Source: Crossiella sp. CA-258035 (GTDB taxonomy: Bacteria > Actinomycetota > Actinomycetes > Mycobacteriales > Pseudonocardiaceae). From it: a DNA stretch of 64,000 bases. Location: assembly GCF_030064675.1 (NCBI RefSeq), contig NZ_CP116413.1, forward strand, positions 4,372,001 to 4,436,000, read 5' to 3'. Below, piece by piece: positions 27,801 to 35,845 of the stretch; within the stretch, counting starts at the first letter, position 1; each line of letters begins with the position of its first letter. The position numbers and the translations under genes were made by a program. Under the pieces are notes generated by a model that saw nothing but the letters and a program-made list of their open reading frames with translations, was not told the origin of the DNA and ran no database searches.

Positions 27801-29249
27801 CAGCTCGAGTTCGGTATCGGCGGTGCCGAGTGGGTACCCGCCGCGATCGGTGTCGACCTGCACTGTGACGCGCTGGAGGCAGTGGTCAAGGTCCCCGTCG
27901 AACCCGGCGAGCCCACACCCACGGAGCGGACGACTAGGCTCCGGTACGCCGTACTCGTCGAGGCGGACCTGCCGAAGACTATGACGGTCTTCCACCGCGA
28001 GTCGCTGGTGAAGATCCTTGTGGCTGCGGTCCTCCACTCCCACGCTGGCGGGCCTGGTCTGCGTGAGAGCGAAGACTGGTCAATCGCGTTGATCTCGGCC
28101 GCTGCAACCCTGGGTATCGTCGGGAAGGCGCAAGACGACGCAACGGGTGCGGCGACCTGGCGGGAGTGGCTCACCGACCACGATGTCGTCGCGGCAGTGC
28201 GCGAGGCAGCTGCTGAGGTGCTCGCCGTCGACCGATCGCCTGAGTGGGTTGCCTGGTGGCGTCGCACTTACACGGTGACCGCAGCCCACTTGGTTCTGGA
28301 CGCGCTGGCGGCCTGCTGCCCGGGCATCGATCCCGACGAAGTAGCAATTGACCTAGATCCTGAGCACGACGACCGGTTCTGGCTTTCGGAGCGCTCGCCG
28401 GGTGGCACTGGTCAGATCGAGGCATTCCAACGTGCACTGGCGCAGGACCCGAACGCGTTCAGCCGTGCACTTGAGGACACGATGCTGCCCAGTTCCGTGG
28501 AAATCGTCGACGAGCAACTGTCCGCGTTGTTGCGCGCACCGTCACCGGAGGTGTCCGCCAGCCTCGACGCACTGCGCCGAGCTTGGCGCAACGGGCACGA
28601 GGCGGTGAGCGATGCCGTGCTGGAGGTTGAGCGGGTCGCCCGAGAGAACGACATCGTGCTCGATGGCCCCGCACGCTCCACGTTGAGCACCCGGGTCGCA
28701 GGTCCCGGCGCGCACCCGGACCTGGTCTCCCGGCTCAAGTCTTGGTTGGAGTTGCGCGACCAGATCACCGATTCGGCCCAACTTGCGGTCGACCCGCAGA
28801 CCTTCGGGGTGCTCGTTGCCGCAGACAAGAGCATCGACGCATTACTGCACCTCGGCGCGGAAACTGAGGAGGCCAGGCGGGCCAGGGCGGTGAGCAACGT
28901 GCTGTGGCCGTGGGGCACGGCACCCGGCTCGCCGTCGTCGCTGTACGGGACTGTGCCGGAGATCGCGCCGCACTTGATCCGCGAGCATGTCCGGCTCGCT
29001 CCAGACGTCGTCGAACTGTCCACTTGGGATGAGCAGACTCGCGTTTCGGTACACGCGTTGCTGGTAGACCTGGGCGAGGTGGTGTTGGCGGTGCGGCAGT
29101 CGGAGCGAGACCTGCTCCGATCGGTGCTGCTTGACTTGCAGACTCGGCCGATCGAGGTGGGCGCCCTGCTGGTGCACCCGGTGACCGTCGGGCTGCGCGA
29201 GAATACCCACTCTGTCGAGGTCCGCGTACTGCTGCGGGAGGCGCTGTGA
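24843..29249 (+). CDS. dpdJ: DpdJ-like giant DEAD/DEAH (DEVH) helicase with zinc-binding insert
   Basis: A 1468-residue SF2 helicase, the largest protein in the window. Walker A AGTGSGKT is at 172-179. An insertion between motifs Ia and II has a Cys array (C-x5-C-x2-C, then C-x4-C, about 265-300) that should bind zinc. The DEVH box VLLDEVHTYEGP is at about 362, GLSATLRAP at about 398, VVATATLEVGFDDDQVG at about 590 and motif VI FLQRKGRAGRSVQ at about 620. The C-terminal ~800 residues are family-specific. I start at GTG 24843, with GAGGA seven bases upstream and an eight-base overlap with dpdI; 24798 is in frame but lacks these. The DEVH box plus Cys array also resembles DISARM DrmA/DrmB-type proteins. 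Inferred role: DNA translocation in restriction. Confidence 0.8.
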   Translation: MVDEQLRRDLDALSRLELREAELLAWGAVGAEWTAKEIQQLLDETEADPDVLARLEEKALVVRTPNQGYRTRSAETVRLMATLRQAFRHERVTEGKPLVLDHRFLHRPRRRPKRDLPADKALAGARQYLDEAGEAVARAIAPPHISGFQQRSAENVLKALCGNGPAGVIVTAGTGSGKTLAFYLPLLAWLADRATKQRAPGTLALALYPRNELLKDQLRALLRHLETAAHAGAGPTLSVATWFGPTPADARSVKFVWQRKGKDYICPYLRCLQCNSDLVWRNSDISARPAREGLECTNDDCGARVDGSVLRLTRDSAQRNPAHVMLTTTESLNRQLSAPGNLVAFGVVPPPGTAGVAPLAAVLLDEVHTYEGPSGAQNAILFRRLKHRLRRDPVWVGLSATLRAPESFLARLVNLAPSTVQAVHPQPSEMEVTGAEYLVALRHNPHSRTGPLSLSIQSAMVLARCLDNPVRDPMNPALSSEGVFGSKVFVFTDKLDSTNRLYWDLCDAEGHGIPSRQPTSLAHLRSAEQSRMKADLREPEDARDETGQRWWLPDILGHELEADRSLMIGRTSSQDRGVATLAQVVVATATLEVGFDDDQVGAVIQHKAPHDAAQFLQRKGRAGRSVQTRPWTVVVLSDWGRDRQAWDAYDAMFDPELPPRTIPVENLYVLRIQAVYALLDWLAMELRYKERESTWTDLSGSAAQLFPNNASAQAATEKRQLRLQAELRQLLESGTKRSMLRRHLQHALGLGHDDLAESIVDTLLWESPRPLLVAVIPTMLRRLEDNWQGEPVGMDNGLQTRTPLRDFVPGNLFDDLLVPDVEFTVPGQRGKNETEHLPALRALREFCPGNVSRHFGVHADNKRHWIPLPTLAPGEPRRRVDVTTAYQARFVDRVDTGDTPVDVYSPVSATLEAVDRDVKDASSMTPDWEFHVSRLGSGNGIRLGRGAERLLAEMTAHLHVQGGGVRAIRFARTAHGTLWNPTAEPVQLEFGIGGAEWVPAAIGVDLHCDALEAVVKVPVEPGEPTPTERTTRLRYAVLVEADLPKTMTVFHRESLVKILVAAVLHSHAGGPGLRESEDWSIALISAAATLGIVGKAQDDATGAATWREWLTDHDVVAAVREAAAEVLAVDRSPEWVAWWRRTYTVTAAHLVLDALAACCPGIDPDEVAIDLDPEHDDRFWLSERSPGGTGQIEAFQRALAQDPNAFSRALEDTMLPSSVEIVDEQLSALLRAPSPEVSASLDALRRAWRNGHEAVSDAVLEVERVARENDIVLDGPARSTLSTRVAGPGAHPDLVSRLKSWLELRDQITDSAQLAVDPQTFGVLVAADKSIDALLHLGAETEEARRARAVSNVLWPWGTAPGSPSSLYGTVPEIAPHLIREHVRLAPDVVELSTWDEQTRVSVHALLVDLGEVVLAVRQSERDLLRSVLLDLQTRPIEVGALLVHPVTVGLRENTHSVEVRVLLREAL

Positions 29250-29776
29250 ACCGGGTCGTCCGGAAGTCGCGGGTGCAGAGTTCAGTTGAGGTCTTCGACC
29301 TGCTGATCGCCCTGTTCACCGCCGAGTTGGTGCGGCCGAGCAAGTGCCTGTGGCTGGTATCGCCGTGGATCAGCAATGTGGACCTGATTGACAACTCGGC
29401 AGGCACCTACCCGGTGCTGTCGCGGTTTGGGCGCCGCCCGATCCGGCTCGCCGAGATCGTGATTACGCTCGCCGCACGAGGCACCCACGTGGTCGTCGGC
29501 ACCACGACCGACAAGCACAACGAGGCGTTCGAGTACCAGGTACGGACGCTGGCTGAAGACCTCGATGTCGCGCACAGAGTGACGATTGACAACGCCCCGC
29601 CCCGGACCAGGCACGCGAAGGCGGTGACCGGAGACGACTATGCGCTGGCCGGGAGCATGAACATCACCTTCAACGGCATCCACATCCTGGAAGAGGATGT
29701 GGAGCTGAAGACCGACCCGGCCTACGTCGCGCAAGCCAGGATGGACGCGTACAGCCGGTTCGGAGGGTTGCTGTGA
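29246..29776 (+). CDS. dpdK: DpdK-like phospholipase D-family nuclease
   Basis: A 176-residue PLD-superfamily protein with one HKD motif: His123-x-Lys125-x4-Asp130, then Ser137 and Asn139 in GSMNITFNG. Earlier PLD-fold strands include CLWLVSPWISNVD (34-46) and HVVVGTTTDKHNEA (81-94). Single-motif PLD proteins work as dimers, and in defence systems they act as nucleases; this is the only clear nuclease candidate in the operon. The GTG start overlaps the dpdJ stop (GTGA), and the stop overlaps the next GTG (GTGA). It fits DpdK by size and position, and is analogous to DrmC of DISARM. Confidence 0.82.
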   Translation: MNRVVRKSRVQSSVEVFDLLIALFTAELVRPSKCLWLVSPWISNVDLIDNSAGTYPVLSRFGRRPIRLAEIVITLAARGTHVVVGTTTDKHNEAFEYQVRTLAEDLDVAHRVTIDNAPPRTRHAKAVTGDDYALAGSMNITFNGIHILEEDVELKTDPAYVAQARMDAYSRFGGLL

Positions 29777-31950
29777 TCAACGCGGACGAGTTGCGCCAGT
29801 GCGCGGGCGATCTCAGCGTGTACAGGGCCTTCCAGGACAGCTTCGAGGTGTTGATCGAAGAGCAGCTCCGAAAACTCACCGGGACGCCCGGTGAGTGGGT
29901 CGTCATCCCGCTGCATGAGCGCGAGCCCAAGGGTTTCTACCTGGTGTCGGCCGACCTCGAGGGACAGCGCCGCGGCCGGGAGGTGCTCGATGCGTTTCTC
30001 GGACCGACGACGGCGGCGTTGGCGAGCACCCGGCTGGGCAAGCTGCAATTGATCGACGGACAACTTATGGCCGCTGGGGCAAGACACCTGACGTACGTTC
30101 GCCGGGTCGCCGAACAACAGAAGTTGGTGGATCGGGTCCGGACCGCAGTGTCGACCGTAACGTCGAATGACGCACGGCCGCGCCCTACCCTGGTTCCCCA
30201 CCTGCACCGGCTTCGAGATTTCCGCCTCGCCTTGCTGCAGCACAACGCAGCGGAGGCGAGCGCTGCGCTGGCGGATCTCCGGCTCAGCGGGCAGTTGAGC
30301 GCGGAGAACTTGCGGTTCCTCACGGTCGAATTGCACGGGCGCCTCGGCCGCTGGTCGGAGCTGCGGCAGTTGCCCTACTTCCGCGACCTGCTCAAGGCCC
30401 GCAGGCCGCGTGCGATCAACGAGCTCCTGCTGGAGATGATCTGGCAGGTCGACATCGCTGCGCTAGGCGCTGACCGGTCGCTGACAGAGATCGCCGCCGA
30501 GGCTGACCTGATCTCGCAGTTCGGCACGGTGATCGGCGCAGTGGATGTGCCCGGTAGCGCGCTCGGCCGCAAGGTCGCGGTGATCGCCGCTGCCACGGCG
30601 GGCGACGAGCGGCGACTCGCCCGGATCCTTGAGGCGACAACTCTTGACGAACGCCAGGATCTCGATCGGTTGCTGGCACGGCACGAGGTCACGCCGCCCA
30701 GTGTGAGTCTGGACGCGAACCTGCACGAACTGCTTGCTGGTGGCCAGTTCAGCAACGTCATCCACGCGTATCTCGAGAACCCAGAACCGGGTACCTCTAT
30801 CGCGGCGGTGCACGCTGTCTTGGATAGCAACGACACTGAGCATGCGGCGGCGGTTCTTACGGAGATTGAGCGTTTCCGGGCAGCAGGTCGATTGCCCGCG
30901 TTGACGCGTCGCACCAAGCAGGATCTCGATAGCTTGCGAGGGCTCATCGAGTCCACTTGTTCGGATTGGGGTGCGTGGCTGCGTCGAGTGGCGGTCGGTC
31001 CCTGGCCGGATGCCGAGCGCATCCTGCGGGCCAGCCACCATGACTGGCCTGAGCTAACGACGCTTACTGCTGCCGAGGCCGAACGGGCTGCGGAAGATCT
31101 GCTCGAGGCAGCCACGGTCACCAATCAGGAACGAGTCGTCGCTGCGCTTGACCTACTTTGTCTGGCGGCGGCACGCGCGGCGGCCAGTCCGCATCTGGCG
31201 CAGTTCTGTGAACTGGTGCTCGATGTGCTCGCGAGTCAGCAGAACGTGAGCGGACCGGTCCGTCATGCCTACCTGGACTTGCTCGGCAACATCCTGGAGA
31301 GCGGTCCGTCCCCCGAGCGCTACGCGAATGCAGTGCTAGGCGCGGGCAAGTTGTGGGCGAAGATCGCTGCCCCCAGCGTGGTTGACTGGGCTATAGATCT
31401 GGTTGACCTGCTGATGGATACCTCGGTGCCGGAACGCGGAGCGTTGATCAGCGTCGTCAGCGCCGTGCTTGGACAGATCCGGGACTTCCCCGCGGAACGG
31501 CTGAGCCTGCGGCAGCGAACCGAGATCGACCACTTGGCTGAGCACGCGGGCCTACCCACGACGTCGGCTCCCGTACCGACCAGCGGAGCCGACACCGTTT
31601 GGTCAAATCTCGCCGAACGCGAGATCGGCATCTACACCCTTCAAACTGGGGCTGTCGGTCACTTCCGCGAGCGACTGCAGCGGATGCAGGTTCCCAAGAC
31701 AGTGACAGTGACCGGCAACAGCGACAAGGTAGCGACCCCAACGTTGCGAGCACTGGTCGCCCGCGCGGACTACATGATCGTGGATACCTGGCACGCCGCC
31801 CATGCCGCAACCGATGCGATCGACGAGGTGTTGCCGCGCGATCAGCAACTGCTCCCACAGGGCCGTGGTGTGTCTGGATATATCCGGGTATTGGAGGATG
31901 CGCTGTCGCGGCAGGTCATGAGCTCTCGGGGGTATCCAGAGACTTCTTGA
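29773..31950 (+). CDS. dpdD: DpdD-like protein, last gene of the operon
   Basis: A 725-residue protein with no classical catalytic motif I can name. An N-terminal domain contains EWVVIPLHEREPKGFYLVS and VLDAFLGPTTAALAS (70-85). A long helical region (LRLSGQLSAENLRFLTVELH, repeated alpha-hairpins) and a C-terminal segment with RADYMIVDTWHAAHAATDAI follow. The size and the AFLGPT-type N-terminal motif suggest DpdD. In Salmonella-type Dpd clusters dpdD precedes dpdE, so here it would have moved to the end; an unrelated accessory gene is the alternative. The GTG overlaps the dpdK stop. No terminator hairpin is visible after the TGA at 31950. Confidence 0.6.
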   Translation: MINADELRQCAGDLSVYRAFQDSFEVLIEEQLRKLTGTPGEWVVIPLHEREPKGFYLVSADLEGQRRGREVLDAFLGPTTAALASTRLGKLQLIDGQLMAAGARHLTYVRRVAEQQKLVDRVRTAVSTVTSNDARPRPTLVPHLHRLRDFRLALLQHNAAEASAALADLRLSGQLSAENLRFLTVELHGRLGRWSELRQLPYFRDLLKARRPRAINELLLEMIWQVDIAALGADRSLTEIAAEADLISQFGTVIGAVDVPGSALGRKVAVIAAATAGDERRLARILEATTLDERQDLDRLLARHEVTPPSVSLDANLHELLAGGQFSNVIHAYLENPEPGTSIAAVHAVLDSNDTEHAAAVLTEIERFRAAGRLPALTRRTKQDLDSLRGLIESTCSDWGAWLRRVAVGPWPDAERILRASHHDWPELTTLTAAEAERAAEDLLEAATVTNQERVVAALDLLCLAAARAAASPHLAQFCELVLDVLASQQNVSGPVRHAYLDLLGNILESGPSPERYANAVLGAGKLWAKIAAPSVVDWAIDLVDLLMDTSVPERGALISVVSAVLGQIRDFPAERLSLRQRTEIDHLAEHAGLPTTSAPVPTSGADTVWSNLAEREIGIYTLQTGAVGHFRERLQRMQVPKTVTVTGNSDKVATPTLRALVARADYMIVDTWHAAHAATDAIDEVLPRDQQLLPQGRGVSGYIRVLEDALSRQVMSSRGYPETS

Positions 31951-32083
31951 TCATCGTTAGAGTGAGTGGTTGCCACGCTGGCTGGCTGCGCTCGACGGTC
32001 TCTCGCGGCGTGTATCCCTCGGTAAGTGTGTTAGAGAGCCGATTCCTGAGTATGCGGACCGTCCACTGTGGTCAGGGTGGTGG

Positions 32084-32880
32084 GTGCGTTTGCGGTTCGC
32101 CGCGTCGGCAGTTCACGGTCACGCCTATCCCTCGGTGCCACTCGCGCTGGCCGCGGTCCGCGCCGGTCATGAGGCCGTTTTCGCCGTGGGGAAGCAATTC
32201 GAGCCGCAGTTGCGCTCGGCTGGCCTGGACGTGGTGGCCAACGCAATGGATCTGACCGAGGCCATGGCTGGCGCTGCGGTGGCAGACATCCCGGCCGACG
32301 AACGAGAATCGCACGTCGGACGTCCGCTGGAAGCGGTGATGGCCCAGCGGCGGGCCGACGACCTGGCTGCCCCGCTCTCGGCTGCTCACTGCCGGGCTCT
32401 CGGCCGTCCCTGCCATCGGCGTCGCGCGGGCGGCCGCTGGTGTACCTGAATGTTGGGACTGCCTTCGTCACGATCGAAATGCTGTGGCGATGCGTGGACG
32501 GCCTGGTGAAGCTGTCGGTCGACGCGCTCGGCTCGACCGGGCCTGCGTGCCGGCCGCGGCACTAGGCGCGGTGCCGGACAGGGTGCGGGTGGAGTCCTGG
32601 GGCACGTCGCTGGAGACCGCTGCCTCGGGTCGACCTGGTCATGCACCACGGCGGCAGCGGGCAGCATGCTGGGCGTGCCACGGCCGCTCCTGCCCGCAGG
32701 GGACGGAGCAGTTCACCACGGCCGAGGCCGTGCTGGCTGTCGGCGTGGGCTATCGCTGTTACTGGGGGACCTGATCAGCCGGGCCGTCGCCGACGAGATC
32801 GAAGTCATCCACGGACCATGTTGTCGAGAAACTGGCCAGCTTCCGGTCGCCGGTTTGAGCCAACCGTTTGGCTGAATCCC
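32084..32880 (+). pseudogene. Decayed GT1-family glycosyltransferase (macrolide/antibiotic type)
   Basis: A GTG at 32084 opens a typical GT1 N-terminus (GHAYPSVPLALAAVRAGHEA, then FEPQLRSAGLDVV). The rest is scattered over frames: VYLNVGTAFVTIEM near 32450, ALGAVPDRVRVESWGTS near 32565-32610, the nucleotide-sugar motif DLVMHHGGSG near 32632-32660, PQGTEQFTTAEAVLAVGVG near 32697-32750, and LLLGDLISRAVADEIEVI after that. About a third of a normal gene is missing, and at least four frame changes are needed. It abuts the end of the dpd operon. The following 32881-33151 stretch shows no gene. Confidence 0.75.
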
Positions 32881-33151
32881 CGCCAAAGTCGCTACCGCAG
32901 GGCTTTTTGGCAATGTGAGGGTCGCCGCGTTGGTGGACCCCCGGCGTGGCCACTGCCGTCGGCAAGCCGGACTGACCAGCGGTTCCGTCCTGGCGGCCGG
33001 TCGCCGGATTCGTCGTAAAGGACAGGCCGAACGGGGGGTATGCAGAACTATGCATATGTGACGGAATAGGCGGGCATGGAAATTCGAAAAAGGGCCTTCG
33101 TGGACCTCGTTCCAGCATTGCCGCACTTACCCTGCAAGTGAGGACATCGCT

Positions 33152-33727
33152 ATGATCAGTAAGCTCATCTTTCGGTACGGGTTGATAGCCGCGGCCGTCT
33201 CGGCCATGGCGTTCGTGGGTCCGGCCACCCAGACGGGTGTCGTGTTCGAAGGCCAGGCGACCTCGGCCGCGCTGCCGCTGGCCAACCCGCAGGCGGACGC
33301 CTCCCTGGGCCACCCGACCTCGGTCATCGACGTCCAGCCCGGCCAGCGCGACACCGCCGCCGAACCGGCCGCGGGCATCCTGGCCTGGCCCGCGCCGACC
33401 CGGCGCAGCTTCCACCTCACCAGCTCCTGTCAGCCCTACGCCGCGACGATCAGGCGGGGCGCGGCCGCGTGGAGCGGGCTGACCGAGGGCGCGGGCACGC
33501 CGGTGGAGTGCACCAACAGCTACATCACCAACTGCGGTGGCGGCTCCAGGGTCGTCGGCTGCAACTGGGGCCAGGGACAGCGGATCGCGCTGTTCATGCG
33601 CGGAGTCGGCGACGGCGCCCTGCTCGCCGCGCACGAGTTCGGCCACAACTGGTACGGGCACTCGTCCTACCGGTGCGCGGGCTGGGGCAGCCCGCAGGAG
33701 GTCATGGCACCCTCCATCTGCAACTAG
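33152..33727 (+). CDS. Secreted snapalysin-like (M7) zinc metalloprotease
   Basis: A 191-residue secreted protein. The start ATG 33152 has GTGAGGA six bases upstream and opens a signal peptide (MISKLIFRYGLIAAAVSAMA). A short propeptide (about 30-85) precedes a small catalytic domain with His161-Glu162-x2-His165. The usual snapalysin motif is HExxHxxGxxD; here the residues after His165 are Asn-Trp-Tyr-Gly-His, so Gly is displaced by one and the third ligand would be His170 or another residue. The Cys pairs (Cys93/Cys120, Cys128/Cys137, Cys175/Cys190) suit a secreted enzyme. The C-terminal PQEVMAPSICN resembles the SELM-type ending of M7 enzymes. It ends at a strong hairpin. Probable secreted peptidase. 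Confidence 0.75.
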   Translation: MISKLIFRYGLIAAAVSAMAFVGPATQTGVVFEGQATSAALPLANPQADASLGHPTSVIDVQPGQRDTAAEPAAGILAWPAPTRRSFHLTSSCQPYAATIRRGAAAWSGLTEGAGTPVECTNSYITNCGGGSRVVGCNWGQGQRIALFMRGVGDGALLAAHEFGHNWYGHSSYRCAGWGSPQEVMAPSICN

Positions 33728-33736
33728 CGCACCAGA

Positions 33737-33781
33737 GGACCGCATCGGTGTGGCGGTTCGTCGCCACACCGATGCGAGTCC
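33737..33781. terminator. Strong bidirectional hairpin terminator
   Basis: A perfect 15-bp inverted repeat (33741-33755 with 33762-33776, arm CGCATCGGTGTGGCG) with a six-base loop is extended by GGAC/GTCC after a one-base bulge. It lies between the converging metalloprotease and P450 genes. Confidence 0.88.
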
Positions 33782-34969
33782 TCACCACCGCACGAGCACC
33801 TTCTCCACGCCGCCGGTGAGGTCGCCGGTCACCAGGGGCAGGTCGTCCACGCCGGTGACCAGGTCCAGGGCCGGGAAGCGGCGGAACAGGGCGGGGAAGA
33901 CGATCCGGAGCTGGATGCGGGCCAGGTTGAGGCCGAGGCAGACGTGCCTGCCGCCGCCGAAGGCCAGGTGCGGGTTGGGTTTGCGGTCGGGGCGGAACTC
34001 CTCGGGGTCGGCGAACACCGTCTCGTCCCGGTTGGCGGAGTCGTTGCAGACCAGCACCAGGTCGCCGCGGCTGATGGTGACGCCGCCGATCTCCACGTCC
34101 TCTCGGGCGTAGCGGACCAGGCCGAGCCCGTGCGGCGCGGACAGGCGCAGGACCTCCTCCACCGTGGACTGGACCTGGCCCTCGGGGTCGGCGGCGAAGG
34201 CCGCCCGCCGGGACGGCTCGGACAGCAGGTACAGCAGGCCGAAGTCGATGCGGGTCGCGGTGGTCTCGTGGCCGGCGAACAGCAGCGCGATGACCAGCTG
34301 GGCCACCACCTCGTCGGTGATGGTGGCATCGCCGGCCTGCGCGGCGACCAGGTCGGAGATGACGTCGGGACCCGGGTCCGCGCGTTTCGCGGCGGCCAGG
34401 CCGAAGGTGTACTCGACGAACTCGCCGAACGCGGCCTGGCTGGCCGCCCCGTCGTCGATGAGGCCGAGGTTCCTGGACAGGCGGCTGAAGTGGTCCTGGT
34501 CCGCGGCGGGCACCCCGAGCAGTTCGCTGATCGCCAGTGCGGGCAACGGAAACGACACCAGCTCGTGCAGGTCGGCCGGTGCGCCAGCGGCCGCCAGGTC
34601 GTCGAGGCACTGCTCGGTCAGCTGGTGGATCCGGTCGGTCAGCCTGCGCATCCGGGGCGCGGCGAAGGCGGGGGTCAGCACCGTGCGCAGGCGGGCGTGC
34701 TCGGCCTGCTCGGTCTCGTAGTCGCCGCTGGCCCCGCCACCCATCGCCGACTGCGACAACCGCGCCGCCTGCTCGGGATCGGGGTGCGAGCGGCCGAACC
34801 GCGGATCGGTGAACGCCTGCTTCACCGCCTCGTAGCCGAGCACCAGCCAGGCCGGATCACCTGCCGGGGTGGTCACCCGCACTACTGGCGCTTCCCGGCG
34901 CAGCGCCTGGTACTGCGGCGGCAGCGCCAACGGGCTGGGCCGGTCGAGCGGTAGTTGGAGTCCGGACAC
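33782..34969 (-). CDS. Cytochrome P450 monooxygenase
   Basis: A 395-residue class I bacterial P450. The I-helix oxygen-activation motif AGHETTATR is at about 237-245, the K-helix ExxR in EEVLRLSAP at about 282, and the heme-thiolate loop [15 protein letters not shown] has its Cys ligand at about 343. The length is normal and no membrane anchor is present, so it is soluble and needs a ferredoxin not seen nearby. GTG 34969 has GGGGAGGAAG upstream. It lies 87 bases downstream of the ABC ATPase on the same strand and may be co-transcribed with the metal-chelate transporter genes or use its own promoter. The substrate is unknown; tailoring of a small molecule handled by the neighbouring transporters is plausible. 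Confidence 0.92.
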   Translation of the reverse strand: MSGLQLPLDRPSPLALPPQYQALRREAPVVRVTTPAGDPAWLVLGYEAVKQAFTDPRFGRSHPDPEQAARLSQSAMGGGASGDYETEQAEHARLRTVLTPAFAAPRMRRLTDRIHQLTEQCLDDLAAAGAPADLHELVSFPLPALAISELLGVPAADQDHFSRLSRNLGLIDDGAASQAAFGEFVEYTFGLAAAKRADPGPDVISDLVAAQAGDATITDEVVAQLVIALLFAGHETTATRIDFGLLYLLSEPSRRAAFAADPEGQVQSTVEEVLRLSAPHGLGLVRYAREDVEIGGVTISRGDLVLVCNDSANRDETVFADPEEFRPDRKPNPHLAFGGGRHVCLGLNLARIQLRIVFPALFRRFPALDLVTGVDDLPLVTGDLTGGVEKVLVRW

Positions 34970-35056
34970 GCGCTTCCTCCCCAGGTCGTGGGCATGCCAG
35001 AGCCATAGTGGCCAAAACTGGAGAAGTTACAAGCTTTCGCGATTCGCGGGATTCTG

Positions 35057-35845
35057 TTAATGAGCGGGGCTGCGGAGGCGATCCGTCGTGCCCCGGTACA
35101 CCACCGCCAGGTTGCCCGCGCTGTCGCAGCCGACCTCGGCGTCGACCTCGAACACCTCGGCAAGCCGTTGCGCGGTCAGCACTTCCGACGGTGGACCGGC
35201 CGCGATGAGCCTGCCCTGGTGCAGCAGCACGAGCTGGTCGCAGAAGCGGGCGGCCAGGGACAGGTCGTGCAGGGCGGTCAGCACGGTCTGCTCGGTGCTG
35301 GCGAGCAGGGCCAGCAGGTCCAGCTGGTGGCGGATGTCGAGGTGGTTGGTCGGTTCGTCGAGCAGGATCGCCCAGGGTTGCTGGGCCAGGGCGCGGGCGA
35401 TGTGGGCGCGCTGGCGTTCGCCGCCGGAGAGGGTCTTCCAGTGCCGGTCCCGGAAGTCGGTGAGGTCCAGCCGGTCCAGCGCGGCCTCGACGATCGCGTC
35501 ATCGGTGGCGCTGGCCGCCCGCCAGCCGGGGCGGAACGGGGTGCGGCCCAGGGCGACCACGTCGGCCACGCGCAGGTCGCTCTCGGTCTCGGTGGCCTGT
35601 TCGACGAAGGCGATGTGCTGGGCGATCTTGCGCACGCGCCAGCCGGAGATGTCCCGCTCGTCGTAGCGCACCGTGCCCTGCGTGGGCGCGCGCAGACCGG
35701 CCAGGCAGCGCAGCAGCGAGGACTTGCCGGAGCCGTTGGGACCGATCAGGCCCACCGTCTGTCCTGAGTGGACGGTGAAGGTGATGTCGTCGACGATGGT
35801 GCGGCCGGGCACCGACCAGGTGACCGCCTCGGCGCTGATCCTCAC
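35057..35845 (-). CDS. Metal-chelate (FecE-type) ABC transporter ATP-binding protein
   Basis: A 262-residue ABC ATPase. Walker A GPNGSGKSS is at about 35-43, the Q-loop in IAFVEQATE, the signature LSGGERQRAHIARAL at about 140-154, Walker B AILLDEPTNHLD at about 160-171 and the switch His in ALHDLSLA at about 193. The sequence type (NHLDI, dimeric importer) is that of iron-siderophore/vitamin B12/heme importers. The ATG overlaps the permease stop (ATGA). It energises uptake through the permease encoded by the upstream gene. Confidence 0.92.
   Translation of the reverse strand: MRISAEAVTWSVPGRTIVDDITFTVHSGQTVGLIGPNGSGKSSLLRCLAGLRAPTQGTVRYDERDISGWRVRKIAQHIAFVEQATETESDLRVADVVALGRTPFRPGWRAASATDDAIVEAALDRLDLTDFRDRHWKTLSGGERQRAHIARALAQQPWAILLDEPTNHLDIRHQLDLLALLASTEQTVLTALHDLSLAARFCDQLVLLHQGRLIAAGPPSEVLTAQRLAEVFEVDAEVGCDSAGNLAVVYRGTTDRLRSPAH

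Noticed and set aside
14483-31950. Classical DISARM or Druantia assignment for the operon
   Set aside because: No DrmMI/DrmMII methylase and no separate DUF1998 gene are present. The RecQ-like helicase plus the specific eight-gene set fit Dpd better.
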